Shown here: one piece after another, positions 21,311 through 30,302 of the stretch
Layout of the letters: each line of letters starts with the position of its first letter
How positions within the stretch are numbered: position 1 is the first letter of the stretch
NCBI RefSeq assembly: GCF_017183135.1
Contig: NZ_JADDXW010000005.1
Coordinates: 186,001 to 250,000 of the forward strand
Source of the DNA: Aurantimonas marina
GTDB taxonomy: Bacteria; Pseudomonadota; Alphaproteobacteria; Rhizobiales; Rhizobiaceae
Direction: 5' to 3'
Length of the DNA stretch: 64,000 bases
Made by a program: the position numbers and the translations under genes
Notes under the pieces: model-generated
Seen by the model: only the letters and a program-made list of their open reading frames with translations
Databases searched by the model: none
What the model was told of the DNA's origin: nothing

Positions 21311-22002
21311 TGGCTGAGACCTTTGCGCTGCGGCTCGATCAGGTCGGGCGGCATTACAAGCAGGGCGATGACCGCCTGACCATTCTCGACGCGGCTGACG
21401 TCGGCATCAGCGCCGGTGAGATGGTGGCGCTGGTGGCTCCGTCGGGAGCGGGGAAGTCGACGCTGCTTCACATCGCCGGCTTGCTGGAACGTCCGAATGC
21501 CGGCGAGGTCTATATCGATGGCGAGGCTTGCGGCAGTCTCGGCGACGACAGGCGGACCGAGATGCGCCGTCGCTCGATCGGTTTCGTCTACCAGTTCCAC
21601 CATCTGTTGCCGGAGTTCTCCGCGCTCGAGAACGTCATGCTGCCCCAGATGATTCTCGGCCGGAGCCGTGCCGAAGCCGCTGAGCGGTCGCGGGAACTTC
21701 TCGACTACATGCGCATCGGCCCACGGGCTAACCACCGTCCGGCCGAGCTGTCAGGCGGTGAGCAACAGCGCGTCGCGATCGCCCGGGCGGTCGCCAATGC
21801 GCCGCATGTGCTGCTCGCCGACGAACCGACCGGCAATCTCGATCCGACGACGGCGGGCTACGTGTTCGATGCGCTGACGGCGCTGGTGCGCCAGTCCGGC
21901 GTGGCGGCCCTGATCGCGACCCATAATCACGAACTTGCCGCGCGCATGGACCGGGCCGTCACCATCGAGGCCGGGAAAGTCGTTCCGCTCCAGATAGACT
22001 GA
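21307..22002 (+). CDS. lolD: Lipoprotein-releasing system ATP-binding protein LolD
   Basis: The cytoplasmic ATPase of the Lol transporter. Walker A is APSGAGKST, the signature is LSGGEQQR, and Walker B is VLLADEP, followed by the switch-region histidine in [13 protein letters not shown]. The 231 residues fit. ATG 21307 overlaps the lolC stop (ATGA), so the pair is translationally coupled. Confidence 0.96.
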   Translation: MMAETFALRLDQVGRHYKQGDDRLTILDAADVGISAGEMVALVAPSGAGKSTLLHIAGLLERPNAGEVYIDGEACGSLGDDRRTEMRRRSIGFVYQFHHLLPEFSALENVMLPQMILGRSRAEAAERSRELLDYMRIGPRANHRPAELSGGEQQRVAIARAVANAPHVLLADEPTGNLDPTTAGYVFDALTALVRQSGVAALIATHNHELAARMDRAVTIEAGKVVPLQID

Positions 22003-22017
22003 ACCGCGGCCGATCGT

Positions 22018-22038
22018 GCCCGGCATCGAGCGCCGGGC
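22018..22038. terminator. Hairpin between convergent lolD and the BLUF gene
   Basis: GCCCGGC (22018-22024) pairs with GCCGGGC (22032-22038) across a 7-nt loop. There is no T-run on either side. Its place between two convergent genes suggests a shared terminator, but the evidence is only the stem. Confidence 0.4.
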
Positions 22039-22094
22039 GGTCGAGATGAACCGGCCCGATCGAGGTTTCGAATAAGAAGCGGACGCCAGCGTAA

Positions 22095-22550
22095 TCAGAG
22101 CACGTTTTCGCGCGGCTCGGCTGCCCAGAAATCCTTGAGAAACTCAAGTGAGCGATGCGCCTCGCCGGCTTGGCAGCGCACATAGAAATGTTCGCTCCCC
22201 AGATCGGCGAACGCCGGATACCCGGCCAGGCTTTCCGATGTGGCGTTCTGGAAGGCCATAGACCAGTCGGCGAAATCGCGTCCGGGTTTCTCGCCCTGTT
22301 CGATGACGATTTTGGAGTGATGGCGCGGATCGGCGAAGATCGTCGCGCGCAGGTTTTCGACCACGTCGCGGTCGCCCTCGAGAAGCTGCATGAAGCTGCC
22401 GCGCCGACCGTCCCTGCCGTCGGCGAACAACAACATTCCCGAAATGCCGTGAAGCGGATTGTAGCTTCGGCTCTTCGACAGGATCGCCTCAAGGTCCGCT
22501 GTGCCGAGCCCCTTCCGCGCCTGGCTGACATAGACCAGATAATTCACCAA
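22095..22550 (-). CDS. BLUF-domain blue-light photoreceptor (stand-alone)
   Basis: A BLUF domain binds FAD and senses blue light through a hydrogen-bond switch. The key residues are present: Tyr in LVYVSQA near residue 7, Asn in SRSYNPLHGISG, Gln in SFMQLLEGDRDVV, and Trp/Met in FADWSM. The 151 residues contain the BLUF fold plus a short C-terminal helix pair and no output domain, so it would signal through a partner. A six-residue insertion (DGRDGR) precedes the glutamine strand. No partner gene is adjacent. Confidence 0.9.
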   Translation of the reverse strand: MVNYLVYVSQARKGLGTADLEAILSKSRSYNPLHGISGMLLFADGRDGRRGSFMQLLEGDRDVVENLRATIFADPRHHSKIVIEQGEKPGRDFADWSMAFQNATSESLAGYPAFADLGSEHFYVRCQAGEAHRSLEFLKDFWAAEPRENVL

Positions 22551-22653
22551 CGCCCCAGCTCCCCGCTGATTTCCCGCCTCTGAGCCTCTGCCATCGCGGC
22601 GGAGTGGACGCGAAGTCTGTTACCCGGGCACGATATAGACCACAACAAAATCC

Positions 22654-22706
22654 CGTCAAATTTCATATTATGAAAAACAATTTGACGATGCGGATTTTAT
22701 TTGACG
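22654..22706. promoter_or_regulatory. Putative operator of the IclR-type regulator
   Basis: CGTCAAATT (22654-22662) and AATTTGACG (22679-22687) form a perfect 9-bp inverted repeat. Inside it lies a 15-bp palindrome, TTTCATATTATGAAA (22661-22675). A third half-site, ATTTGACG, is repeated directly at 22699-22706. The stretch is AT-rich in a GC-rich context and ends about 60 bp before the regulator start. IclR proteins bind such paired sites, so autoregulation and operon control are likely. Confidence 0.65.
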
Positions 22707-22766
22707 GTCATGCGAGATCGCCCATAGGCTGTGACCAAGTTGAAGAGAGGGGCCGACGGCCTTTCA

Positions 22767-23627
22767 ATGATGAGCGAAGCCGAGCCAATGTCGTCCTCTT
22801 CCTCTGAGCCCGCGGACAAATATGAAGAACCTGCCGGCGCCGGCAAAAAGAAGTCGGCGGAGGGGCGGGTCATTCAATCGGTGGACCGTGCCCTCAAGCT
22901 GATCGAAGTGATCGCCGGCAAGGACCGTCCGATTCTGCTGAATGAACTCGCCAGGGCGGCCGAGTTGAATTTGTCGACCTGCCATCATCTGGTGGCGACT
23001 CTGGTGGCGCGCGGCTACGTCATTCATGCCGGGCGGAGCCGCGGCTACATGCTCAGTTCGAAATTGGCGGATCTGGCGGCGCTCGCCAGTCGTGAGTTCG
23101 ACCTGTGCGAGTTCGTCCACGACGAGTTGCAGGAGCTGAATGTCAGCTTGCGCGAAAGCGTCCAACTGGCGGTGCTGCGCGATTCCATTTTGATGACCCG
23201 GCTCAAGTTCGGGTCGCTGATGCCGACCCATGTGGAGCCCGACGAAGTGAAGAAGATGCGCGCGGCGCATGCGACGGCGACGGGCAAGGCAATCCTCGCC
23301 TGGCTGCCCGAGACCGAACTGGCGCGTGTGGTCTCCAACAGCGGTCTGACGCCGTTCACGGCGAGCACGATCACCTCGCTGTCCGCGCTCATCGAGGAAT
23401 TGCGCATCGTGCGCCGTTCGGGCTTTGCCGTCGACGATGAAGAGCTGGAGCCGAACGTCATCTGTTATGGCGCGGCGTTGCGCGACGGCAGCGGCGCCGT
23501 GCTCGGCTCTATCAGCGTCTCGATCCCGAAGAGCAGGGCAACCACCGAATACCGCGCGCACATGATCCGCGCGGTGATCGAGTGCGCTGGCAAGTTATCC
23601 AACAGGCTGCGTGTCGGCCAATTTTAA
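22767..23627 (+). CDS. IclR-family transcriptional regulator
   Basis: The protein has a disordered Ser/Glu-rich N-terminus, a winged helix-turn-helix (about residues 30-95, with LNELARAAELNLSTCHHLVATLVARGYV), and the IclR ligand-binding domain (HATATGKAILAWLP, FAVDDEELEPNVICYGAALRD). ATG 22767 is taken as start (286 residues); GTG 22731 and ATG 22770 are alternatives and no ribosome binding site decides between them. It sits at the head of a + strand catabolic operon, 45 bp before the alcohol dehydrogenase, and is the obvious regulator of it. The ligand is unknown. Confidence 0.92.
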   Translation: MMSEAEPMSSSSSEPADKYEEPAGAGKKKSAEGRVIQSVDRALKLIEVIAGKDRPILLNELARAAELNLSTCHHLVATLVARGYVIHAGRSRGYMLSSKLADLAALASREFDLCEFVHDELQELNVSLRESVQLAVLRDSILMTRLKFGSLMPTHVEPDEVKKMRAAHATATGKAILAWLPETELARVVSNSGLTPFTASTITSLSALIEELRIVRRSGFAVDDEELEPNVICYGAALRDGSGAVLGSISVSIPKSRATTEYRAHMIRAVIECAGKLSNRLRVGQF

Positions 23628-23671
23628 GAGCAGTCGTTTCAGTCAGTTGCGACGTCGTGGGAGGAGAAGAG

Positions 23672-24835
23672 ATGGCTATGGAACGAGGTGTGAAGACCCA
23701 TCCGGATTATCCGGTACCCGAGACCATGAAAGCCTGGGTTCTGGGCGATCCGGGTCAACTGACCTTTGTCGACAAGGCCGTCCCTTCGCCCAAGAAGGCG
23801 GAGGTCCTGGTCCGCATCGACGCGGTCGCCATCTGCGCCACCGACCTGGAGATCATCCACCACGGCCCGCCGGCACAGATTGAGGGCGGCGCGCCCTTCA
23901 ACAAGAATTTCACGCCGGGCCATGAGTATATGGGAACCGTGGTCGCGCTCGGGCAGGGCGTTGACGAATACGCCATCGGTGAGCGCGTGACGGTCGAGAT
24001 TCACGCCGGCTGTGGCCAGTGCAAGCGTTGCCGCCAGGGCATGTATACGTCCTGCCACAACTACGGAAAGAACTACGGCGACGTCGATAAGGGCCACCGA
24101 GCCAACGGTTTCACGACCGATGGCGGCTTCTGCGAGTATCAGGTGAACAACATCAACACCCTGGTGCATGTCGACGACTCTATGAGCGATGAAGAGGCGA
24201 CGCTCGTCGTCACCGCCGGAACCGCGATGTATGGCCTGACCGAGCTTGGCGGTCTCGTGGCGGGCGAAAGTGTCGTCGTCAGCGGACCGGGCCCGATCGG
24301 CCTGTTGGGTGCGGCCGTGGCCAAGGCGCTCGGCGCGCAGCCGGTGATTTTGACGGGAACACGCGACAACCGGCTCGAGATCGGCAAGCGACTCGGCGCC
24401 GACCACGTCATCAATGTGCGCAACGAAGATCCGGTCGAGGCCGTTCGCCGGCTCACCGACGGCAAGGGTGTCGACTATGTGGTGGAATGCTCGGGCGCGC
24501 CGAACGCTGTCAACGAGGCGGCGCAGATGCTGAACCGCGGCGGCAAGATCTGCCTGGCGGCCTTCCCGAGCGCGCCGGTGCCCGTCGACGTGGCCTATCT
24601 GGTGCGCAACAACATCTACGTCTACGGCATCCGGGGCGAGGGCAAGGCGGCGACACACCGCGCGGAGGCCTTCATGCGCCAGAAGCGCTTCGACGCGACC
24701 CAGATCCACACCCACACCTTCCCAATGGAAAACCTGCCGGAGGCGCTGCGCTACGCCAAGGATCGCGTGGAAGACGCGATCAAGGTGGTGGTCCGCAACA
24801 AGCAGGCCCAAGTCCAGTCGATCGCGGCGGAATGA
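23672..24835 (+). CDS. Zinc-dependent alcohol/polyol dehydrogenase (MDR superfamily)
   Basis: A medium-chain dehydrogenase that oxidises an alcohol or polyol with NAD(P)+. The catalytic zinc ligands are in ICATDLEII and GHEYMGTV. The structural zinc lobe is HAGCGQCKRCRQGMYTSC. The Rossmann fold has GPGPIGLLGAAVAKALGA. ATG 23672 follows GGAGGAG and gives 387 residues. It resembles threonine/sorbitol dehydrogenase relatives, but the substrate cannot be read from sequence. It is the first enzyme gene after the IclR regulator. Confidence 0.88.
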   Translation: MAMERGVKTHPDYPVPETMKAWVLGDPGQLTFVDKAVPSPKKAEVLVRIDAVAICATDLEIIHHGPPAQIEGGAPFNKNFTPGHEYMGTVVALGQGVDEYAIGERVTVEIHAGCGQCKRCRQGMYTSCHNYGKNYGDVDKGHRANGFTTDGGFCEYQVNNINTLVHVDDSMSDEEATLVVTAGTAMYGLTELGGLVAGESVVVSGPGPIGLLGAAVAKALGAQPVILTGTRDNRLEIGKRLGADHVINVRNEDPVEAVRRLTDGKGVDYVVECSGAPNAVNEAAQMLNRGGKICLAAFPSAPVPVDVAYLVRNNIYVYGIRGEGKAATHRAEAFMRQKRFDATQIHTHTFPMENLPEALRYAKDRVEDAIKVVVRNKQAQVQSIAAE

Positions 24836-24856
24836 TCAGGATCGAAGGCCGAGACA

Positions 24857-25774
24857 ATGTTGTCCTTTGAGGAATACGTCACGCCGCGCGACCTGCGGGA
24901 AGCGCTGCAGGCAGCCGGCAAGCTGCCCGCGGACGGCAAGATCATTGCGGGCGCGACGGATGTCCTGCCCTATGCCCGCGAGGGCCGGGGCGGTGACGTG
25001 CATTATTCGACTGTCGTCGATCTGAGTCGGGTCCGCGAGTTCCAGGGTTACGAACACGTCGGCAACCGGGTTCGGCTCAACGCCAATGTCGCCTTTCAGG
25101 CTTTTCTGACCGACTCCGTCCTGCGCGAGCATCTGCCCTGTATGCCCTATTGCGCGATCTGGTTCGCCGACGACCAGGTGCGCGAGCAGGCAACCTTGGC
25201 GGGCAATATCGCCAATGCGTCTCCAGCGGCGGATGGCGTGCCACCGTTGCTCGCGCTGAATGCGGATGTGGAGCTAGCGTCTCTGGAAAGTGGCGAAATC
25301 CGCCGGCGCACAACCCCGATCGGCGAATTCATTCTTGGTCCCGGCCGCACCGCGATGCGAGCCGGAGAACTGATCAGCGCCGTGATCTGCGAATCAATGC
25401 GCGGCTACGGCGGCTCGTTTCAAAAAGTGGGCCAGCGACGCTCTCTCGTCATCTCCAGGGTCTCGGCCGTCGCGTTGGTCAAGACCAATGCCGTGGGCAA
25501 CGTCTTCGAAGACGTCCGGCTGGCCCTCGGCGGGGTCGGTCCCGTGCCCGTTCGGCTGCACGATATCGAGACCATGCTGATCGGCCAGCCCATCACCCGC
25601 GAGCTGGTGGCCGAAGCCAGCGTGATGCCGGCTGAGCGCGTCGCTTCGCGCTCGCGGGTCGCCTATCGCCGGCGGGTCGTGACCGGCTTCGTCGAGGCCG
25701 CGCTGGAAGACGCGCTCGTTGCGTGCGGCGCGCCGGTTCCAAGTGCTGAGCAGAGGGAAGCAGCCCATGTCTGA
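24857..25774 (+). CDS. FAD-binding (medium) subunit of a xanthine dehydrogenase-family molybdenum hydroxylase
   Basis: The subunit passes electrons from the iron-sulfur subunit through FAD. It has the PCMH-type FAD fold: the IAGATDVLPYAREG loop near residue 34 and ATLAGNIANASPAADGVPPLLAL near residue 115 hold FAD, and a CO-dehydrogenase-flavoprotein C-terminal domain follows (VGQRRSLVISRVSAVAL). The 305 residues are typical. Its stop overlaps the next gene by 8 bp, consistent with one enzyme complex. Confidence 0.92.
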   Translation: MLSFEEYVTPRDLREALQAAGKLPADGKIIAGATDVLPYAREGRGGDVHYSTVVDLSRVREFQGYEHVGNRVRLNANVAFQAFLTDSVLREHLPCMPYCAIWFADDQVREQATLAGNIANASPAADGVPPLLALNADVELASLESGEIRRRTTPIGEFILGPGRTAMRAGELISAVICESMRGYGGSFQKVGQRRSLVISRVSAVALVKTNAVGNVFEDVRLALGGVGPVPVRLHDIETMLIGQPITRELVAEASVMPAERVASRSRVAYRRRVVTGFVEAALEDALVACGAPVPSAEQREAAHV

Positions 25775-27647
25775 CCGCGTCCTGACCATGACCGTCAACG
25801 GCCGCAAATTCGCCCGGCCGCTCAATGGCAGTTACCGCCTGCTCGATTATCTGCGCGAGGAGATCAACCTTACTGGAAGCAAGGAAGGTTGCGGGGCCGG
25901 CGAGTGCGGCACGTGTTCGGTCTTCGTCGATGGTAAGCTGGTGAAATCCTGTCTCATGCCGGCGGTCAAGGCCGACGGAGCGGACATCCAGACCATCGAG
26001 GGGCTCGCCCCGCGCGGTGAGCTGACCACCTTGCAGCAGGCCTTTCACAAGACCGGTGCGAGCCAGTGTGGCTACTGCATCCCGGGCATGGTGATGGCGG
26101 CGACGTCGGCGTTGCGCGAAAATCCGTTCGCCGACCTTGAAGAGATCAAGGAACGGCTCGGCGGCAACATCTGCCGTTGCACCGGCTACACGAAGATCTT
26201 CGAGGCGGTCGAACTGGCCCGCGACGTCATGAACGGCCGTCTTCCCGCCACCGCGCTCGACGCGGACGGCGCGGGCGCCTCCTATATCGGCAACAATGTC
26301 CGTCGGCTCGATGCGCCGAGCAAGGTGTCCGGCGCGCTGAAATACGCCGGCGACATGACGATGCAGGACATGCTGCACATGCAGGTGCTGCGCAGTCCGC
26401 ATCCCCACGCGAAGATACTGTCGATCGACACGTCCGCCGCCGAGGCGCTGGAAGGCGTGGAATGCGTGATCACCCATCAGGATGTGCCCGGCCAGGATGG
26501 GTTCGGCGTCTTCGTCCACGACCAGCCGGTGATGGCGCACGAAAAGGTGCGTTATGTCGGCGAGGCGGTCGCCGCTGTCTCGGCGGAAACCCAGGAAATC
26601 GCGCGCAGGGCGCTCGGCCTGATCAAGGTCGCCTACGAGGAACTGCCGGGCGTCTTCGATGCCGAGGAGGCGATGCGTCCCGGCGCGGTCGTCGTGCACG
26701 ACTATGCCCAGGACAATGTCGTCAAGCACATCCCCATCCGCAAAGGCGATGTGGAGCAGGGCTTGGCCGATGCCGATCTCATCGTCGAGAACAGCTATTC
26801 GACCCAACAGGTCGAGCACGCCTATCTCGAGCCGGAGGCGGGGCTTGCCTATGTCGATCACGACGGCGTGGTCACCGTCGTCTCGCCGAGCCAGAACATC
26901 ACCCACCATCGCCACATGCTCTCGACCATCATCGACAAGCCGATCAACAAGGTCCGCTTCATCATGAGCCCGGTCGGCGGCGGCTTCGGCGGCAAGGAGG
27001 ACATGATCTACCAGGGCATGCTGGCGCTCTCCGCCATGAAGAGCGGACGCCCTGTCCGCCTTGTCTTCACCCGCGAGGAATCGATCATCGCGACGGCCAA
27101 GCGCCACCCCTCGAAAGTCACCTACAAGATGGGGCTGAAGAACGACGGCAGGATCACGGCCGTCTCGTTCAAGATGATCAGCGACGGCGGCGCCTATGGC
27201 ATGTCCACCGAGGGCGTCATGCGCAAGGCCGCGATTCTGTCGCTCGGGCCATACGATATCGCCAACACGCGGATCGACACGTTCGGCGTCTATACCAACA
27301 ACACGCCGTCCGGCGCGTTCCGGACCTTCGGCGCCATGCAGGCGCAGTTCGCCACCGAGTCCCATCTCGACATCTGCGCCGAAAGACTCGGCCTCGATCC
27401 GTTCGAGATCCGGCGACGGAACATGATGACGGTCGGATCACGCACCCATACCGGGCAGCGGCTCGATACGGTTTCCATCGGCGAGGTGCTGAAAACCGCG
27501 GAGGCGTTCTGCCGCTGGGAAACGGGCGCACCGACGAGCCGCGGCGGCACGCGGTCCGATCTCGGCGGTCCCGACACGCGCCAGCCCTGCACCCTCGGCG
27601 CGCGTTTTCGCCCGGCGGTGGCGGACGGCAAGCAGGAGGTTGCCTGA
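25767..27647 (+). CDS. Molybdenum hydroxylase: [2Fe-2S] subunit fused to the N-terminal half of the molybdopterin subunit
   Basis: Residues 1-160 are the two-cluster ferredoxin-like subunit: GCGAGECGTC with a later KSC, then CGYCIPGMVM and NICRCTGY. Residues from about 175 to 585 are the first part of the molybdopterin subunit, with the aldehyde oxidase a/b-hammerhead domain and the cofactor motif PVGGGFGGKEDM. The order resembles the fused XdhD (YgfN) layout of about 956 residues, but here the frame stops at 626 residues, inside the large subunit, after an unusual linker of about 40 residues. The rest is encoded by the next gene, which overlaps as TGATG. This could be a true split or a broken fusion. 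Confidence 0.88.
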   Translation: MSDRVLTMTVNGRKFARPLNGSYRLLDYLREEINLTGSKEGCGAGECGTCSVFVDGKLVKSCLMPAVKADGADIQTIEGLAPRGELTTLQQAFHKTGASQCGYCIPGMVMAATSALRENPFADLEEIKERLGGNICRCTGYTKIFEAVELARDVMNGRLPATALDADGAGASYIGNNVRRLDAPSKVSGALKYAGDMTMQDMLHMQVLRSPHPHAKILSIDTSAAEALEGVECVITHQDVPGQDGFGVFVHDQPVMAHEKVRYVGEAVAAVSAETQEIARRALGLIKVAYEELPGVFDAEEAMRPGAVVVHDYAQDNVVKHIPIRKGDVEQGLADADLIVENSYSTQQVEHAYLEPEAGLAYVDHDGVVTVVSPSQNITHHRHMLSTIIDKPINKVRFIMSPVGGGFGGKEDMIYQGMLALSAMKSGRPVRLVFTREESIIATAKRHPSKVTYKMGLKNDGRITAVSFKMISDGGAYGMSTEGVMRKAAILSLGPYDIANTRIDTFGVYTNNTPSGAFRTFGAMQAQFATESHLDICAERLGLDPFEIRRRNMMTVGSRTHTGQRLDTVSIGEVLKTAEAFCRWETGAPTSRGGTRSDLGGPDTRQPCTLGARFRPAVADGKQEVA

Positions 27648-28657
27648 TGAAGCGTTGGGCGAGGGGCCGCGGTATGGCCGCATCCTGGTACGGCATTGCC
27701 CGCACCGCAACGATCGACCGGGCCGGCGCCTGGGTGGAAATGGATGATGGCGGCACTGCGAAAGTGGTCACCGGCGTCACCGAGATCGGCGAAGGCATCT
27801 TGACAGTGCTCGCGCAGGTCGCAGCCGAAGAGCTCGGCATCCGGCCTGACGACGTGACGATCGGCGATAACGACACGGCGCGCTCGCCCGAGGCGGCGCA
27901 TGCCGGCGCGACGCGCCAGACCTACATGATCGGCAACTGCGTCGCGATCGCATGCCGCGACGCCCGCGCCAAGCTCGATGGCGAACTGGCCGATCATTGG
28001 CAGGTCGATGCCGCGACGCTCAAGGCGTTTGACGGCGAAATCTGGGCCGAGGGCACCAACAACCGGATGACCGTCGATGAGGCGGTGGCGCTCTGCAAGA
28101 AGCGTGGGGTCGTGCCGGTCGGCTCCGGCTCGTTCACGGCGCACGGCACCGGTCTCGATCCCGTCGACGGTTCCGGCGCTCCCTGGCAGGCCTATGTCTT
28201 CGGTTGTCAGGTGGCGGAGGTCGAAGTCGACACCTTGACGGGCGAGGTTCAGGTGCTGGGCATGTGGGCCGTTCATGACGTCGGCCGAGCGATCAATCCT
28301 CGCGGTGTGGAGGGGCAGATCGAAGGCGGCATCGTGCAAGGGTTGGGCCAGGCGCTGATGGAGGACTACCAGCTCGACCAGGGTCAAACGACCACCCACG
28401 GCTTTTCCAAATATATCCTGCCGACATCGCTCGACATTCCGCAGATCAACACGATGCTCGTGGAAGACCGCGACCCGCGCAGCCCGCTCGGCGCCAAGGG
28501 TATCGGCGAACCAGCGCTGGTGCCGACGGCGCCGGCAATCATGAACGCCATTTACGACGCGATCGGCGTACGCGTTACCGCACTGCCGGCGACACCGGAA
28601 TCCATCTTGCAGGGTTTGGAAGAGAAAAAATCCGCCAAACTGGAGATGGCGAGCTGA
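27647..28657 (+). CDS. Molybdenum hydroxylase: C-terminal half of the molybdopterin subunit
   Basis: The 336 residues continue the molybdopterin-binding domain where the preceding gene stops: GRGMAASWYGIART, VTGVTEIGEGILTVLAQVAAEELG, GATRQTYMIGN and the C-terminal GAKGIGEPALVPTAPAIMNAI, which holds the family's catalytic glutamate. ATG 27647 overlaps the upstream stop. Neither half alone has a full active site, so if functional the two must assemble. Together they total 962 residues, near the length of fused XdhD-type enzymes. The substrate is unknown (aldehyde, purine or N-heterocycle). Confidence 0.86.
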   Translation: MKRWARGRGMAASWYGIARTATIDRAGAWVEMDDGGTAKVVTGVTEIGEGILTVLAQVAAEELGIRPDDVTIGDNDTARSPEAAHAGATRQTYMIGNCVAIACRDARAKLDGELADHWQVDAATLKAFDGEIWAEGTNNRMTVDEAVALCKKRGVVPVGSGSFTAHGTGLDPVDGSGAPWQAYVFGCQVAEVEVDTLTGEVQVLGMWAVHDVGRAINPRGVEGQIEGGIVQGLGQALMEDYQLDQGQTTTHGFSKYILPTSLDIPQINTMLVEDRDPRSPLGAKGIGEPALVPTAPAIMNAIYDAIGVRVTALPATPESILQGLEEKKSAKLEMAS

Positions 28658-28781
28658 CGGCCCCGACGTGCTCTAGGGCGGGCCGGACAGGATCCGTCTG
28701 GCTTGCCGAGTGCGCGTCTGGAGACGTTGAATTTCATCCTGGCGGGAAGCCGCCGAGCCGCATCACTGGGAGGAGAACAAC

Positions 28782-29747
28782 ATGCAATCGTTCAAATTTG
28801 GCGGGGGTTTCGTGGCCGCCGCGCTGGCCGTCGTCACCCTTGCCGGAAGCTTTCCCGCGAAGGCCGAGTATCCGGAAAAGCCGGTCGAAATGACCGTGCT
28901 GTTCGGCGGTACCGCCAACACCACAGCACAGCTGCTGGCGGAGTTGATGTCCCGGGAGCTCGGCTCTCCGGTCGTGCCCGTCGCCCGCACCGGCGGGGGG
29001 GGCGCAATCGGCTATGCTCACGTCCAGTCGACGCGACCCGACGGCTACAACATCGTTTGGAACTCTAACTCCATCAACACAACGTATCACCTCGGCAATT
29101 TGCCGTTCAACTATGAGGAATTCGCTCCCATCGCCCAAGTATCGGTGGAGATTCCTGTGCTCGCGGTGAACACATCGTCGGGATGGAAAAGCCTCGACGA
29201 AATGGCTAAGGCCGTCAAGGAAGGTGACAAGACGATCAATGTCGGCATCTCCGGCAAGGGCTCGTTCACGCATCTGACCTCGGCCGCCCTGTTTGACGCC
29301 ATGGGCATCGCCGATAAGGTCAACTACGTTTCCTATGGCGACGGCAAGGCGCCGGTGGAATTGCTGGCCGGCCGCATCGACGCCGCCATCCAATGGCCTG
29401 GCCAGTTTCTTTCCTATGTCCAGTCCGGCGACCTGACGGTCTTGGGTTCGACCGGGGCGGAGCCGGTCAGCGTTCTCCCTGATGTGAAGACGGCCAAGAG
29501 CCAAGGCTATGACATCGACATCTCGATGTGGCGCGGCCTGGCGGCGCCGAAGGGAACGCCGGACGATGCGCTCGCAAAGCTCGAGGCGGCGGCGAAGGCA
29601 GCGGCGGAGTCGGAAGAGTTCATCGCGGCATCCAAGAATATCGGGTTCGAACCGGCCTTCAAGTCGCGTGCGGAGTTCGGAGAAATCATCGCCCGCGATG
29701 ATAAATTCTACGCCGAGCTCCTCGGCGAACTGGGTATGACGAAATAA
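28782..29747 (+). CDS. tctC: TctC-type periplasmic solute-binding protein of a tripartite tricarboxylate transporter
   Basis: A secreted binding protein (Bug family) that captures a carboxylate and delivers it to the TctAB membrane pair. A signal peptide is clear at residues 1-28 (VAAALAVVTLAGSFPAKA). The mature part has YPEKPVEMTVLFGGTANTTA and GGGAIGYAHVQSTRPDGYN, the loops that hold carboxylates in this family. GGAGGAG precedes ATG 28782. It is followed by tctB and tctA in the same operon. Confidence 0.92.
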   Translation: MQSFKFGGGFVAAALAVVTLAGSFPAKAEYPEKPVEMTVLFGGTANTTAQLLAELMSRELGSPVVPVARTGGGGAIGYAHVQSTRPDGYNIVWNSNSINTTYHLGNLPFNYEEFAPIAQVSVEIPVLAVNTSSGWKSLDEMAKAVKEGDKTINVGISGKGSFTHLTSAALFDAMGIADKVNYVSYGDGKAPVELLAGRIDAAIQWPGQFLSYVQSGDLTVLGSTGAEPVSVLPDVKTAKSQGYDIDISMWRGLAAPKGTPDDALAKLEAAAKAAAESEEFIAASKNIGFEPAFKSRAEFGEIIARDDKFYAELLGELGMTK

Positions 29748-29777
29748 ACCGGCAGACTTCGTTTCGAGGGGGGGCAG

Positions 29778-30293
29778 ATGTCGGAAAGAATGCGTGATGT
29801 CGTAACCGGCACGCTGCTCCTTGTTCTGGCGTCGGTCTGGATGCTGATTGTCTGGCGTACGATACCGCCGGGCACGGGAGGCGGGGACGTCGGTCCCCGC
29901 GCTTTCCCACTCCTCCTGGGAGCGTTGCTGGCGGTCTTCTCGCTGTGGCTGACCATTGCGGCGCTACGCAAGCGGCGTGACGACGCCGTGACGCCAGGGG
30001 CCGAGGGAGGGATCAATGAAGCCGAGGCGGTAGGCGCCAACAGAGCTGCCGGTCTCGTCGCGGCGATCCTGACTGTCGCGCATCTTCTTGCCTACGGATT
30101 TTTGATGCAGCGCATCGGCTTCGTTCTCGCCACGCTCGTGACGGTCGCCTCGATCATGCTGATTTGCACGAACGACCGGTCGCCACTGCGTATCGGAGCC
30201 ATGAGCGTCGGCATCACCTTCGCCTGCTGGCTGATCTTCGGAAAGATCCTCGGCGTCTATCTCGCGACCGGTTCCTGGATCAATTTGGGTTAA
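29778..30293 (+). CDS. tctB: TctB-type small membrane subunit of the tripartite tricarboxylate transporter
   Basis: A 171-residue protein with four hydrophobic helices, matching TctB. The first helix is GTLLLVLASVWMLIVW, followed by GGDVGPRAFPLLLGALLAVFSLW, the family signature. A charged cytoplasmic stretch (RKRRDDAVTPGAEGG) links the helix pairs. TctB supports the large TctA permease; its exact role is not settled. It lies 30 bp after tctC and 9 bp before tctA. Confidence 0.9.
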   Translation: MSERMRDVVTGTLLLVLASVWMLIVWRTIPPGTGGGDVGPRAFPLLLGALLAVFSLWLTIAALRKRRDDAVTPGAEGGINEAEAVGANRAAGLVAAILTVAHLLAYGFLMQRIGFVLATLVTVASIMLICTNDRSPLRIGAMSVGITFACWLIFGKILGVYLATGSWINLG

Positions 30294-30302
30294 TGGCCTG
30301 AC

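Noticed and set aside
25593-27365. A 590-codon - strand frame opposite the molybdenum hydroxylase genes
   Set aside because: It overlaps confirmed cofactor-binding genes on the other strand and has no recognisable domain.
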